Notes: a model not told the origin generated them from the sequence alone. 54,001 nucleotides of DNA from Elusimicrobiaceae bacterium (GCA_016281355.1 JAEEIL010000020.1:1-54001); one strand, 5' to 3'; positions 26,210-34,384 are shown, numbered from the stretch's first letter. Program-made: numbers and translations.

Positions 26210-26968
26210 ATGTACTTAACAAGACTTATAATAAAACGTTTCGGCAAAACCATTAATTCGGATCTTAAATTTAAGAAAGGTTTGAATATTATAGATTGCG
26301 GGAACAAGCGCGAAGTGGCGGCGGCTTTTTGCCTTGCTATGGGCGAACCTTCGGAGACTTATAACACTTTGTTTACGTCGGAAACGGAAATTGTGGCGTA
26401 TTTTTCGGACGGTGGGGAAAAGGTCGTTATAAAAAGAACTTCAAACTGTTATTCGGTTATGGCAAACGGCGAAGAATCGGAACGTTATAAAAGTTTATTT
26501 CTGGAAAACTCTCGGCGAAATTTAGCGTGTTATTGTCTGTCGCAGGATTTCAGTAACGGGCTTGCAAGATATAAAAACGAGGACGTTTATCTTTCAGACG
26601 CTTTTATAAAAGGATACGGAGTAAAAGCGTTCAGGCGTGCGTTAAACGTTTATATCCGTTCGATAAAACCGAAAATCATCAGCGACGAGAAAAATATTTA
26701 TCTCGGTTTGCAGATAGGCGGCAATTTTACGGTTTTTAAGGGCGGAGGTGAGCAGGTGGAAATTGACGGACAAGATAAAGCGGTTTTCAATTATTACTGT
26801 TTTTTGATAATCCGTAATTTTTGGCGGGAACTATATAGAACGAAAGATATAAATTATCCCGAAATTCCGCTTTTAATTACAGGTTTTCAAAGCGATATAG
26901 AAAATTCACAAAAAGATTTATTGTTAAAAAACACGTTAAAAGACTGTAATCAAGTGTTATCAATTTAA
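26210..26968 (+). CDS. Degenerate RecF/SMC-type ATPase-like protein
   Basis: 252 residues. The start (LTRLIIKRFGKTI, then FKKGLNIIDCGNKREVAAAF) is that of RecF/AAA_15-type ABC ATPases, but the P-loop Gly-Lys-Ser/Thr is missing (DCGNKREVAAA), and the Walker B position reads PLLITGF without the acidic pair. It looks like a pseudo-ATPase kept as a scaffold for the AAA protein upstream. It is short for the family because the coiled-coil arm is absent. Confidence 0.5.
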   Translation: MYLTRLIIKRFGKTINSDLKFKKGLNIIDCGNKREVAAAFCLAMGEPSETYNTLFTSETEIVAYFSDGGEKVVIKRTSNCYSVMANGEESERYKSLFLENSRRNLACYCLSQDFSNGLARYKNEDVYLSDAFIKGYGVKAFRRALNVYIRSIKPKIISDEKNIYLGLQIGGNFTVFKGGGEQVEIDGQDKAVFNYYCFLIIRNFWRELYRTKDINYPEIPLLITGFQSDIENSQKDLLLKNTLKDCNQVLSI

Positions 26969-26986
26969 AAACAAGGAGAAAGCAAA

Positions 26987-27445
26987 ATGAAAAAAACTTA
27001 TCCGAAAATTATCAAAGGCATTTATCAAGGCATAAAAGAAGCAAACGAGATCGCAGGCGAAGACGCAACAGATATAAACGGAACTGCTTTTGCGCCCGAT
27101 AAGGTGTTAAAGCGGGCGGGCGAAAAACTTAAATGGAAAAAGACTTTTACAAGGCGCAAAAACAAGTTGCATAGGCTTGTAAACAAACTGAAAATCTGGG
27201 ATTATTATTTTACCGAACGCATTATTATAGAACTCGTTAAGATAAACTGCGAATATTACGGCAACCAGGATGTTGTGGAATTTGCAACGGATAGCGACGA
27301 CTATAAAGAGTTAAAAGCGGCGACCGAAAAACTTTTAATGCTTTCGGATAAGATAAAAGATGCGAGCAGTTCCGACGAAGAACACGAGTATAGAAAAGAG
27401 TTTTACACTACGCTTGCAAAATATATCGAGTGGTTTTGGGAGTAA
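26987..27445 (+). CDS. Unknown helical protein (152 aa)
   Basis: No family recognised. A small helical, basic-then-acidic protein (KRAGEKLKWKKTFTRRKNKLHRL near the middle; WFWE at the end) without signal peptide or membrane helix. AAGGAG upstream and 18 bases after the previous gene, so probably co-transcribed with the AAA/RecF-like pair, possibly as a third subunit. Confidence 0.6.
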   Translation: MKKTYPKIIKGIYQGIKEANEIAGEDATDINGTAFAPDKVLKRAGEKLKWKKTFTRRKNKLHRLVNKLKIWDYYFTERIIIELVKINCEYYGNQDVVEFATDSDDYKELKAATEKLLMLSDKIKDASSSDEEHEYRKEFYTTLAKYIEWFWE

Positions 27446-27534
27446 AAAGTTTTTTTGATGCACACATAAAAATAGTGGATTTAAAATTTGTCAATATGAT
27501 ATAATAATGAAAAAATTAAGGGAGAAAGAAAATT

Positions 27535-28083
27535 ATGACAGAAGATCTTAATTATGAATTAGATATGGCATTACAAGATGCGAAAGAACGCAAAAAAACA
27601 GGACAAGTTTGTAATTTTGTGGTGTATTGTGGACGAAGTGGATTTGGAAAAACTCCTATAATAAAAGAGTGGCTTAAAGAAAAGAATTTAAAATCTATAT
27701 GGTTTGATGACACTTTTACAGTAGATAGTTTTTATGATAACCAGCCAATAATTTTTAAGCCTGAAACCATTGATACGATAAATGATGGGGAAAGTGTCGT
27801 CGTTTTTGATAATTACGATTGGGTGCCGTTATCTATCCGTAAACATTTTTTTAAGTTGATAAAAGATTCCGTTGTAACGGATTTGCGAGAAAAAGAATTT
27901 TTTAATAGTTTTAAAATTGTAAATTTGGATGGTAGCGACTGCCCTGAAATTAGAGGCGAAAGAAAACTTGATAATATTTTTATGATAATAGTTGTAACGC
28001 ATCCAACATTGAGTAGTTTTGCCGAAGATTATACGGAAGAAGAGAAGGAAATTTTTGGAGAACACGAAACATTAAAGAAATAA
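27535..28083 (+). CDS. P-loop NTPase, small
   Basis: 182 residues with Walker A GRSGFGKT (33-40) and a Walker B-like SVVVFDNYD. The remaining sequence is alpha/beta (IFMIIVVTHPTLSSF near the end as a sensor-like strand). It fits a minimal AAA or STAND-type ATP-binding domain without effector parts. Its own AT-rich upstream region has a TATAAT at 27499-27504, and a strong ribosome binding site (AGGGAGAAAG) precedes it. The function is unknown. Confidence 0.65.
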   Translation: MTEDLNYELDMALQDAKERKKTGQVCNFVVYCGRSGFGKTPIIKEWLKEKNLKSIWFDDTFTVDSFYDNQPIIFKPETIDTINDGESVVVFDNYDWVPLSIRKHFFKLIKDSVVTDLREKEFFNSFKIVNLDGSDCPEIRGERKLDNIFMIIVVTHPTLSSFAEDYTEEEKEIFGEHETLKK

Positions 28084-28111
28084 GAGTGTAAATTTTTACA
28101 GGAGAAGAAAA

Positions 28112-28720
28112 ATGTCTTTTACATCAAAAAAGAATCTAACAAGAACTACGCTCGATTTTAGTAAAATTACAACAGGAACCTCGTATTGTAAAAGTTTTAA
28201 TACGCTAGTATCATTAAAGTTATTACAAAATGCAACGCATATTATTGTTGGCACATTAACTCCAAAGAATGGTAGAGATGTAGGGTATTTCTATTGTAGC
28301 GATAGCGCAAATCAGCGGCAATTTAGTATTCTTGACTCATGGAAAGAAGATGGAGAGAGCTTAAACCAAAAAAGAAAAGCCTTAATCCAATCGCCAAACA
28401 ATAAAAAAATTATAGAATCTATCAATAAAATATTATTTAGAAGGCGCCTTGCTTTTTTAGATGTGATTAAAGAAGCAATTGCGCCGGATAACGATCCGAG
28501 CGATGATTCGATTATAGAATATATATTAGATAAAGAGATATTTTTAAACACATACAAAAACAATCCCAATATTGTGTTTATTGCAAATAGTAAGAATGCA
28601 CAGGTGGCTTTAGATTTTATTTTTGAGGATAAAAAACCACAGATACGATTAATTCCGCAAACTCCTCGTTCCGTAAAAGGTGGATTAAACGAAATCAATC
28701 GTTTATATAAATCTCTGTAA
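28112..28720 (+). CDS. Uracil-DNA-glycosylase-fold-like protein
   Basis: 202 residues. HIIVGTLTPKNGRDVGYFYC...RQFSILDSW recalls the first motif and following loop of Mug/UDG-type glycosylases (GxxPxxxx...FYxxxxNxFWxIL), and RLAFLDVIKEA...DPSDDSIIEYI matches the usual LxDVIxxCxRxGSxDxxI stretch, followed by a strand NIVFIANSKNAQVAL. The catalytic acidic residue is not evident, so activity is uncertain. It could recognise modified or deaminated bases. 28 bases separate it from the P-loop gene. Confidence 0.5.
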   Translation: MSFTSKKNLTRTTLDFSKITTGTSYCKSFNTLVSLKLLQNATHIIVGTLTPKNGRDVGYFYCSDSANQRQFSILDSWKEDGESLNQKRKALIQSPNNKKIIESINKILFRRRLAFLDVIKEAIAPDNDPSDDSIIEYILDKEIFLNTYKNNPNIVFIANSKNAQVALDFIFEDKKPQIRLIPQTPRSVKGGLNEINRLYKSL

Positions 28721-28824
28721 TTAAAAAATATAATTAAGCTAATTTAAGAAACGATAAATGTGTTGCATCTTTTTTGTTATTATATAATTGCAAAATCAAT
28801 TTTTTAAAAAAAGGAGAAAGAATT

Positions 28825-29058
28825 ATGAAAAAAGAAGTGAAAGAATTGATAGAAAAATATAAGCAAGATATAGCAGAAGAAAGGTTTATTGATATAATCT
28901 CTGAATGTGCTGGGAAAAGTATAGAAAATCTTATCGAGTTAAGAAGTGTTTTCAATGAAGCAGAGATAGAAGGTTTTGATGAGCAGCTTTCCAAAATGTT
29001 GATTAATTATAAAGAAATAACTACACTTGCATGGGATATAGTTAGATTGATAAAATAA
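28825..29058 (+). CDS. Small unknown protein (77 aa)
   Basis: A short helical, acidic protein beginning at ATG 28825 after AAGGAGAAAG; an upstream in-frame start at 28774 runs through the promoter-like TATAAT and is rejected. The stretch IEGFDEQLSKMLINYKEITT resembles VKGFDDHLVKIMCGQEVYIT in the 231-residue protein at 30579, suggesting a shared small domain. Confidence 0.6.
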   Translation: MKKEVKELIEKYKQDIAEERFIDIISECAGKSIENLIELRSVFNEAEIEGFDEQLSKMLINYKEITTLAWDIVRLIK

Positions 29059-29088
29059 TTTTATAAAAAATTTTTACAGGAGAAGAAA

Positions 29089-30441
29089 ATGCAAAACGAA
29101 GTATTATTCAGTAAAATGTTTGTTGGCAGTTATAACGACGACAATATAGGTCACGAAGTTATCAATTTTTTTAAACCGGACAACTCAGAAAATAGTTTTT
29201 TATATATTCCACCATACGGAAACATATCCGAAAAACTGTACAGGAATATAAAGCACGTGGTTTTATTGGGTGCACCCGTAAGATATGCGTATCCGGTTAT
29301 TGCGATTGCAACAAACGTAAAGTGTTTTGAAAATGACGACGATCGAAAAAAACAAGAAGACGATATAAAATATTGTGGTGTTTCGGTTAATAAAATAAAT
29401 TATACGGGAACTATGCCGGGTGATCCGAACTGGTTTTTGACGTATATAGTTGCAAAAGATAGTATAAAGTGCCCGTTAAAAGAGGACAAGTATTACGTAG
29501 TCCCAAAATCGGATAATAAATTCAGCGAAGAAGAACATAAAAGTGTAATAGAAAAATTAGAAAAGAATGGCGGTAAGGTTTTAGATGTTGAAGTAAATCC
29601 GCAAAGAAAATATACAAGTTGCCTTTGTGTGGAATATTTGGAAAAAGTCATAGAAAATTGGGATGTTTATCCGTTAAAAACAGTTGAAGAGGCAAAAAAG
29701 GAGGTTTCCAACTATAAAGATGATAATTTCTTAAATTTTTGTGGAAAAACAAACGATGAGATCGTTTTTTCTAATATGATTTGTAATATTCTAAATCATA
29801 AACATGCAGATGAACATGCAGATGCAGAATACAGACAAAAATTTGTACGGGAGATTTTTGGAGTAGAATCAAGCATTGATTTTTCGGTAGAGAAAGAAGT
29901 TTTAAGTCTTACAAAAAGTCAAAGGCTTATTAAACAATATTTTGGTGAGGGGAACAGCGCACTAAAAGAACAAGCAAAAAAGAAACTTAAAGATTGCTAT
30001 GGAATAGATATTGCTCTGTATAAAGAAAATCCTTTTAAAAAACAAAATGGGCGAATAGATTTATTGATTAAAAACAATGAGAAAATTATAGTAGTCGAAA
30101 ATAAAATCAAATCTTCTATAAACGGTATTTTTGAAGATGGTGATGAAATAAAAAATCAACTGGACAAATACAAAGAATATATCAGATACTACAAAAAAGA
30201 GGAAACCGAATATAGTCACGCAAAAGATACCTACTTTATTTTTGCACCGGTTTACAATTCTGACTTTGATATTTTAGGTTGTAAGATAATAACCTATGAT
30301 AAACTCGTTAAATTTTTTGAAAAAAACAAGATACCTGACTGTGAGTTTTTTGATGAGTTTTTAAATGGTCTGAAAAAACATTCCTTGACACGTCAGCAAG
30401 AAATAACGCGAAGATTTATAAATGTACTAAAACAAAAATAA
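29089..30441 (+). CDS. PD-(D/E)XK nuclease-family protein
   Basis: 450 residues. The C-terminal part (about 225-450) is a PD-(D/E)XK module of the PDDEXK_4 kind: GRIDLLIKN (D324) followed by IIVVENKIKSS (E337, K339), an intact D...ExK core, then QLDKYKEYI. The N-terminal 220 residues are a separate alpha/beta domain with no family I recognise. A good ribosome binding site (AGGAGAAGAAA) precedes the ATG. The terminator at 30465 closes the unit. Likely a DNA endonuclease of a defence cassette, together with the 77-residue protein before it. Confidence 0.7.
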   Translation: MQNEVLFSKMFVGSYNDDNIGHEVINFFKPDNSENSFLYIPPYGNISEKLYRNIKHVVLLGAPVRYAYPVIAIATNVKCFENDDDRKKQEDDIKYCGVSVNKINYTGTMPGDPNWFLTYIVAKDSIKCPLKEDKYYVVPKSDNKFSEEEHKSVIEKLEKNGGKVLDVEVNPQRKYTSCLCVEYLEKVIENWDVYPLKTVEEAKKEVSNYKDDNFLNFCGKTNDEIVFSNMICNILNHKHADEHADAEYRQKFVREIFGVESSIDFSVEKEVLSLTKSQRLIKQYFGEGNSALKEQAKKKLKDCYGIDIALYKENPFKKQNGRIDLLIKNNEKIIVVENKIKSSINGIFEDGDEIKNQLDKYKEYIRYYKKEETEYSHAKDTYFIFAPVYNSDFDILGCKIITYDKLVKFFEKNKIPDCEFFDEFLNGLKKHSLTRQQEITRRFINVLKQK

Positions 30442-30464
30442 GTTTTTAATTAAGATGCATATTA

Positions 30465-30492
30465 GATGCGACAAATTCGTCGCATCTTTTTT
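30465..30492 (+). terminator. Intrinsic terminator
   Basis: A perfect 8-bp stem GATGCGAC/GTCGCATC with a 6-base loop, followed by TTTTTTG, lies 24 bases after the stop codon of the PD-(D/E)XK gene. A TATAAT at 30500-30505 follows and may start the next unit. Confidence 0.8.
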
Positions 30493-30578
30493 GTTATTAT
30501 ATAATCGAACCTATGATATATCAAATTTAAAAACCGACAAATCAAAACAATCTCAAAAAAATATAGGAGTAAAAAAAT

Positions 30579-31274
30579 ATGGAAAAGAAAGTAAAAAGAT
30601 TAAACCGTTCTAAACTTGCTTTTAATTTTAAGTCGGCACAAAAAATAATGTCGGGGCAAGAAGTGATTGAAGAAATGAAACGCTTTACCGATAATAACGG
30701 TGTGCTTTATATTCCGAATCACGACGATATTTCTGACGATAATTTAGTTTACTACCGCCTTAAAATGGATTATAGCAAAGCAGATGAAAAAGCCTTTATT
30801 TCAGATGCGGATAATCTCGTTAAAAACATATACGACATTTTTACGTTATGTAAAAAGGTAAAAATCGACAGTGAAGTTTTTTTATCACAGGAGAATAAGG
30901 CAAAAAGCGTATTGCCGCAAAACCTTTTTGAAACGTGGAATACGTATATCCGCGATCTCGAAGTAAAAGGTTTTGACGATCATTTAGTAAAAATCATGTG
31001 CGGGCAAGAAGTTTATATTACGGATAAACATTTGTCGAAGGAAGAAATCGCAATATGGCATAAATACATGGCGGCTAAAAAGGTAGAAGCCGCTAAAAGA
31101 ATAGGGAGGGGAGTAGCGGCATACACCGTGATAGCAAGAGCGCAAAGACTTTTGATAATATTAGAATTGGGTGCGCCTGAAATAATACTCAATAACGAGA
31201 CTAACGATCTTATTATCAGTTTGGCAATTCACCGTTTTGCAAAAACGAAAACCGCCGTAGAAAAGATAGTATAA
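30579..31274 (+). CDS. Unknown protein (231 aa)
   Basis: No family recognised. Mostly helical; the central VKGFDDHLVKIMCGQEVYIT is similar to the small protein at 28825, and the region KRIGRGVAAYTVIARAQRLLIILELGAP is hydrophobic and could form a buried hairpin rather than a membrane segment. Ribosome binding site TAGGAGTAAAAAA. It starts after a terminator and a TATAAT box, so it is probably the first gene of the unit that includes the small membrane protein and the exonuclease-like protein. Confidence 0.6.
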   Translation: MEKKVKRLNRSKLAFNFKSAQKIMSGQEVIEEMKRFTDNNGVLYIPNHDDISDDNLVYYRLKMDYSKADEKAFISDADNLVKNIYDIFTLCKKVKIDSEVFLSQENKAKSVLPQNLFETWNTYIRDLEVKGFDDHLVKIMCGQEVYITDKHLSKEEIAIWHKYMAAKKVEAAKRIGRGVAAYTVIARAQRLLIILELGAPEIILNNETNDLIISLAIHRFAKTKTAVEKIV

Positions 31275-31327
31275 GAAAAAAATGAAAGCGAAAATCAACG
31301 TATTGAGATGGAGCGTAAAGGTCAGTT

Positions 31328-31483
31328 ATGAAAAACAGATGGGAACGTGCAGGCGATATAACTAAAACGATAACGATTATGTGCGGTTTTGTGTTTATTA
31401 TCGTTTTTGCTTTATCGTTTTTTACTGCGAATAAATTGTTGAATTCGGTTCAAAAATACAGATATAATAAATTGAAACGATAG
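31328..31483 (+). CDS. Small single-pass membrane protein (51 aa)
   Basis: A 51-codon frame starting at ATG 31328. The N-terminus MKNRWERAGDITKT is polar, then IMCGFVFIIVFALSFF is a clear membrane helix (about 17-34), followed by a basic tail (QKYRYNKLKR). Its stop is 11 bases before the next start and overlaps the next ribosome binding site (TAGGAG), indicating tight coupling to the exonuclease-like gene. A ribosome binding site for the gene itself is weak (AAAGGTCAGTT). Small membrane proteins of this sort often act as toxins or anchors. Confidence 0.55.
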   Translation: MKNRWERAGDITKTITIMCGFVFIIVFALSFFTANKLLNSVQKYRYNKLKR

Positions 31484-31494
31484 GAGAATCATAA

Positions 31495-31983
31495 ATGAAT
31501 ATATATTTTAATATAGAAACTTCGGGCTTATCCGTCGGAGAAGAAGGCAAAAAAGACGCACGGATATTAAGTATTACCGCTATTAAAACCGACGGCGATA
31601 TACTCATAGATAAGTTTGCCACGTTCGTTGCGTGCGGGGAATATCTGCCGAAATACGTTCGGGAGATTACGGGCATAAGCAATACGCTGCTTAAAGGCGC
31701 GCCGAGAACGAAAACGGCGTTAAAATATTTTAAGGAGTTTGCGGGGAATAATACGCTTATTTCATACCATATTGCATTTGATATGAGTTTTCTGAAATTC
31801 TACGGTGCAAAATACGGGATAAAGTTCGACAATCCGCAAATAGATTTGTTGCCTTTGGCAAAGAAACAACTTAACGGCAAGGTGCCGGATTTCAGTATTA
31901 AAACGGTTTCGGACTTTTTCGGCATCTCGCTCAATCAATCGGACGTAGATATTATCTACGAAATAGGCAAAGTTTTGTTATAA
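31495..31983 (+). CDS. DnaQ-like 3'-5' exonuclease, probably inactive
   Basis: 162 residues of the RNase T/DnaQ (DEDD) fold. Motif I reads FNIETSG: the first catalytic Asp is Asn (N6) while E8 is kept. Motif II YHIAFDMSFL keeps the Asp. Motif III, normally HRAxxDA, reads NQSDVDI, so the general-base His is lost while an Asp remains. PKYVREITGISNTLL and PQIDLLPLAK match the family between motifs. Loss of two catalytic positions suggests a nucleic-acid-binding rather than cutting role. Directly behind the small membrane protein. Confidence 0.7.
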   Translation: MNIYFNIETSGLSVGEEGKKDARILSITAIKTDGDILIDKFATFVACGEYLPKYVREITGISNTLLKGAPRTKTALKYFKEFAGNNTLISYHIAFDMSFLKFYGAKYGIKFDNPQIDLLPLAKKQLNGKVPDFSIKTVSDFFGISLNQSDVDIIYEIGKVLL

Positions 31984-32110
31984 TTGACAACGTTAAGAGT
32001 ATTTATATCAAAGAAGGGCCTTCTACTAAATAGGTTAAGACTAATAAAGAATCGGGCGGTCTTATAAAATCACTTGCTTTACAAGCAATAGAGATTTTAG
32101 GAAAGAAAAA
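31984..32110 (+). promoter_or_regulatory. Intergenic promoter and hairpins
   Basis: TTGACA begins right after the preceding stop codon (31984-31989) with a weak -10 (TATATC) 16 bases on. Two small inverted repeats follow (AAGAC...GTCTT and TTGCTTTACAAGCAA) before AGGAAAG and the next start; they may regulate the 352-residue gene. Confidence 0.4.
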
Positions 32111-33169
32111 ATGAACGAATATCAAGAATTAAAAAACAGGATAATAAAAGAACTTTTTAAAAATGAAGGATATGCGGAGTTTTTGTGCAATCAGGATTTG
32201 ACGGACCCATCTATGATAGATATGATTTGCGCTGCCCCGATTTCACTTAAAAGGAAAGCTGAAATATTGAAAGAGCTTTCAGCATATCAAGGCGAGGCCG
32301 AACAGACTTTGTCTTTTAAAACTTATTATGACGAAGTACAAAAGGCAATTGACGGTCTTATGCTAAATGAAGGTGAGATTTTTCTTTGTTTAGGCAAGAC
32401 AAGAGAGTACGGAGATGAAACGCAGTTAGAAGCGTTTCCGAGCAGAAGTTTAGCGCATATTTACAGCATAGTTAACGAAGATATAAATGAAAAAAGTTTC
32501 CATTCTGACGACTGGTGTGACTGGGGTGTTTACTGCGACTGGTACGAACTTGAAAAGTGGCATGCTGCAACAAAAGAAGATGCTAAACACGAATATGTTA
32601 GAATGGATATGGTTAAAGGGAAGTCCTATACATACACTTTCGTAAATGGTGAAATCTGTTATTTTGACAATTTTCTGGAAAGGTTTAATCATAGAAAAGA
32701 ATATCGCATAAAAGAAAAATTAAGCCTTTTTTATTCGGGCAATTCGCTTAATCTTCCTACACCTTGGAAAGAGGGTGATATTTTGGAGGTTGACGGAACG
32801 CCTTTTGCCCCGAAAGTAAGGGTGGTTGTCTTAAATTCTCGTGATGAAAACGACTGTTGTTTTCCGTGTTGTATGTATCTGACCGAAAAGGGCGTTGATG
32901 CGGGCGCATTAAAACACAGCCATATTTATGAGAACGCTCCTTACGACAACATTTCGCCGCTATATTCAGTCAAGCGTTTTACGGGGGAGTTAACCGCTGA
33001 CGAAAAGGTGCTAAAGATTGTAGCCGATTACGTGAAAGATAATAGAGAGCGAGGAGATAAAATCTTTGAACTCATTACTCAAGAATTTAAGGGAGATAAA
33101 GACGCAGACTACGATGCTATGCGTAAACAAGCGCTCATTGAGTATATTTTACATCCGCAAAAAAAGTGA
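32111..33169 (+). CDS. Unknown protein (352 aa)
   Basis: No family recognised. The N-terminus is helical (about 1-95), the middle is rich in Trp, Tyr, Cys and Asp (DDWCDWGVYCDWYELEKWH) and beta-like (YTYTFVNGEICYFDNF, GDILEVDGTPFAPKVRVVVLN), and the C-terminus is a helical bundle (DADYDAMRKQALIEYILHP). There is no signal peptide or membrane segment. It could be a cytosolic immunity-type or host-like protein; the function is not inferable. It ends the rightward genes of element A and is convergent with the sigma-like gene. Confidence 0.6.
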   Translation: MNEYQELKNRIIKELFKNEGYAEFLCNQDLTDPSMIDMICAAPISLKRKAEILKELSAYQGEAEQTLSFKTYYDEVQKAIDGLMLNEGEIFLCLGKTREYGDETQLEAFPSRSLAHIYSIVNEDINEKSFHSDDWCDWGVYCDWYELEKWHAATKEDAKHEYVRMDMVKGKSYTYTFVNGEICYFDNFLERFNHRKEYRIKEKLSLFYSGNSLNLPTPWKEGDILEVDGTPFAPKVRVVVLNSRDENDCCFPCCMYLTEKGVDAGALKHSHIYENAPYDNISPLYSVKRFTGELTADEKVLKIVADYVKDNRERGDKIFELITQEFKGDKDADYDAMRKQALIEYILHPQKK

Positions 33170-33209
33170 CCGCTTGTAATAACAGGCGGCTATTTTTATA
33201 CAATATGGA

Positions 33210-33833
33210 TTATATATCCCCGAAGGTTTTGATATATTTTCTTCTTATCTGATATCTTAACGACCAAGGCGAAGATTTGGGAAGGTTAAGGTATTTGACA
33301 ATTTCCATATAAGTCATGTCAGCCATATAGCAGTTGAGAAGAGTAAGTTGTTTATCACTAAGATCTAAGGCGGACAGTATTTCGTCCGCTTTTGCGTAAT
33401 CCGAATAATCGTTTTCTTCGTAAACTACGTATCGGTCTTTTTTGGGGATAATAGCACGGGTGTTTTTATAGTATTTATTATTTTCGTAGATAAGATGACA
33501 GATCGTTTTGGTACAGAACTTGAATATCGGGATAGGTTTGTTATCGCAGTATATAATATCGGATAATCTTTTACCTATGTTTTGGGAAAGGATAAGAGAA
33601 ACTTCCTGTAGTAAGTCGTAACTGTCGGACAGGATATATCCTTCTTCGTCTGAGTGAAAGATATCTTTGATAAGGTTATTATACCGATTCTTACAACGGA
33701 TATTTTTGATACCGACTATTCTTGTGGTTCTGATAGTGATAACTTCGGCTAAGGCGATAAAGTTATCGGGAGAGATGATCTCGCTTTGATTTGTTTTTTC
33801 TCTTTGGTAGAAATGAATCATTTTATATACCAT
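33210..33833 (-). CDS. Sigma-70-like protein
   Basis: 207 residues. The C-terminal 60 residues (ILSALDLSDKQLTLLNCYMADMTYMEIVKYLNLPKSSPWSLRYQ, here cited by pattern) match sigma region 4 or a phage-type sigma helix-turn-helix; the N-terminal part is helical (region 2-like position, QEVSLILSQNIGKRL) but weakly conserved. Firmicutes integrative elements often carry such divergent sigma-like proteins. The start codon borders a 230-base imperfect palindrome that occupies its 5' region. It lies next to the right end of element A and could drive element genes. Confidence 0.55.
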   Translation of the reverse strand: MVYKMIHFYQREKTNQSEIISPDNFIALAEVITIRTTRIVGIKNIRCKNRYNNLIKDIFHSDEEGYILSDSYDLLQEVSLILSQNIGKRLSDIIYCDNKPIPIFKFCTKTICHLIYENNKYYKNTRAIIPKKDRYVVYEENDYSDYAKADEILSALDLSDKQLTLLNCYMADMTYMEIVKYLNLPKSSPWSLRYQIRRKYIKTFGDI

Positions 33834-34063
33834 CCTTATAAATTTATTTTTTGCCTTTTACGGCGAGAGAAAGGCGCCATAGGGCGAAAGGGTGGTATAG
33901 AGATAAAAGACATACTTGGAAGGATCAAGGGGGAATAAAAAACTTTTCAGAGAGAAGAATAAAAGACCTGCCCAAATAAAGACAAGTCTGAAAAGTTTTT
34001 TACCTTGAACCTTCCGCTGCGCTATGGCAGAGTGAACGGACGTAAAAGACAAAATTTATAAGG
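33834..34063. repeat. Large imperfect palindrome upstream of the sigma-like gene
   Basis: Nested inverted repeats: CCTTATAAATTT (33834-33845) with its complement at 34052-34063; GGAAGGATCAAGG (33918-33930) with CCTTGAACCTTCC (34003-34015, one mismatch); and a perfect 15-bp pair at 33937-33951 and 33987-34001. TTTTACG and GCCATAG blocks recur in matching order in both arms. It looks like an inverted duplication that has drifted, either a MITE-like insertion or a structured leader/regulatory region for the leftward gene. Confidence 0.65.
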
Positions 34064-34092
34064 TTAGAGTCTAAAAAATATTTAAAAACAAA

Positions 34093-34126
34093 GACCCAGT
34101 CGAACTGTTATAGGTTCAACTGGGTC
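34093..34126 (-). terminator. Terminator downstream of tRNA repeat 2
   Basis: A stem GACCCAGT/ACTGGGTC is extended by GAAC/GTTC after one mismatch; on the minus strand it is followed by TTTGTTTTTAAA. It sits 6 bases from attachment repeat 2, where the tRNA 3' end once was before element B integrated. Confidence 0.8.
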
Positions 34127-34131
34127 GGATT

Positions 34132-34157
34132 TGGCAGGGGTAGCTGGATTCGAACCA
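34132..34157. repeat. Attachment-site repeat 2 (junction of elements A and B)
   Basis: The 26 bases are identical to 466-491 and to the tRNA 3' end at 50644-50669. The next nine bases (CAAAAGCAA) match those after repeat 1, and a related GTAAAATAYTAACGATTT block follows in both, showing that elements A and B have homologous left ends. Confidence 0.9.
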
Positions 34158-34210
34158 CAAAAGCAATTTTAAAATGTTCAGTAAAATACTAACGATTTTA
34201 ACTATTCAGT

Positions 34211-34225
34211 CCCCCTATAATCCCC
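34211..34225. repeat. TCCCC pair, candidate integrase arm site (element B left)
   Basis: Two TCCCC units about 11 bases apart (AGTCCCCCTATAATCCCCAG). The same arrangement is at 546-561 (element A left) and 50506-50521 (element B right), so it belongs to the attachment region. Confidence 0.5.
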
Positions 34226-34302
34226 AGAAAAGTAGCTGGTTATTGTATTTTTTAGATACTTAATTATGTGGATTATGGCTATAAAACGATACAATGAAAA
34301 AA

Positions 34303-34384
34303 ACAATTACTTTCTACAAAAATTTTCAGTAAGCAGTACTATATAATTAAAAAAATGATTATTTTCTACCAAAATTCTCAATAG
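34303..34384. repeat. 52-bp-spaced direct repeats near element B left end
   Basis: Two imperfect direct repeats built around TTTCTACNAAAATTNTCA begin near 34303 and 34355, five helical turns apart. The second runs into GATTGACTTT. They may bind the integrase, an excisionase or a regulator. The rest of 34226-34483 holds no gene. Confidence 0.55.
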
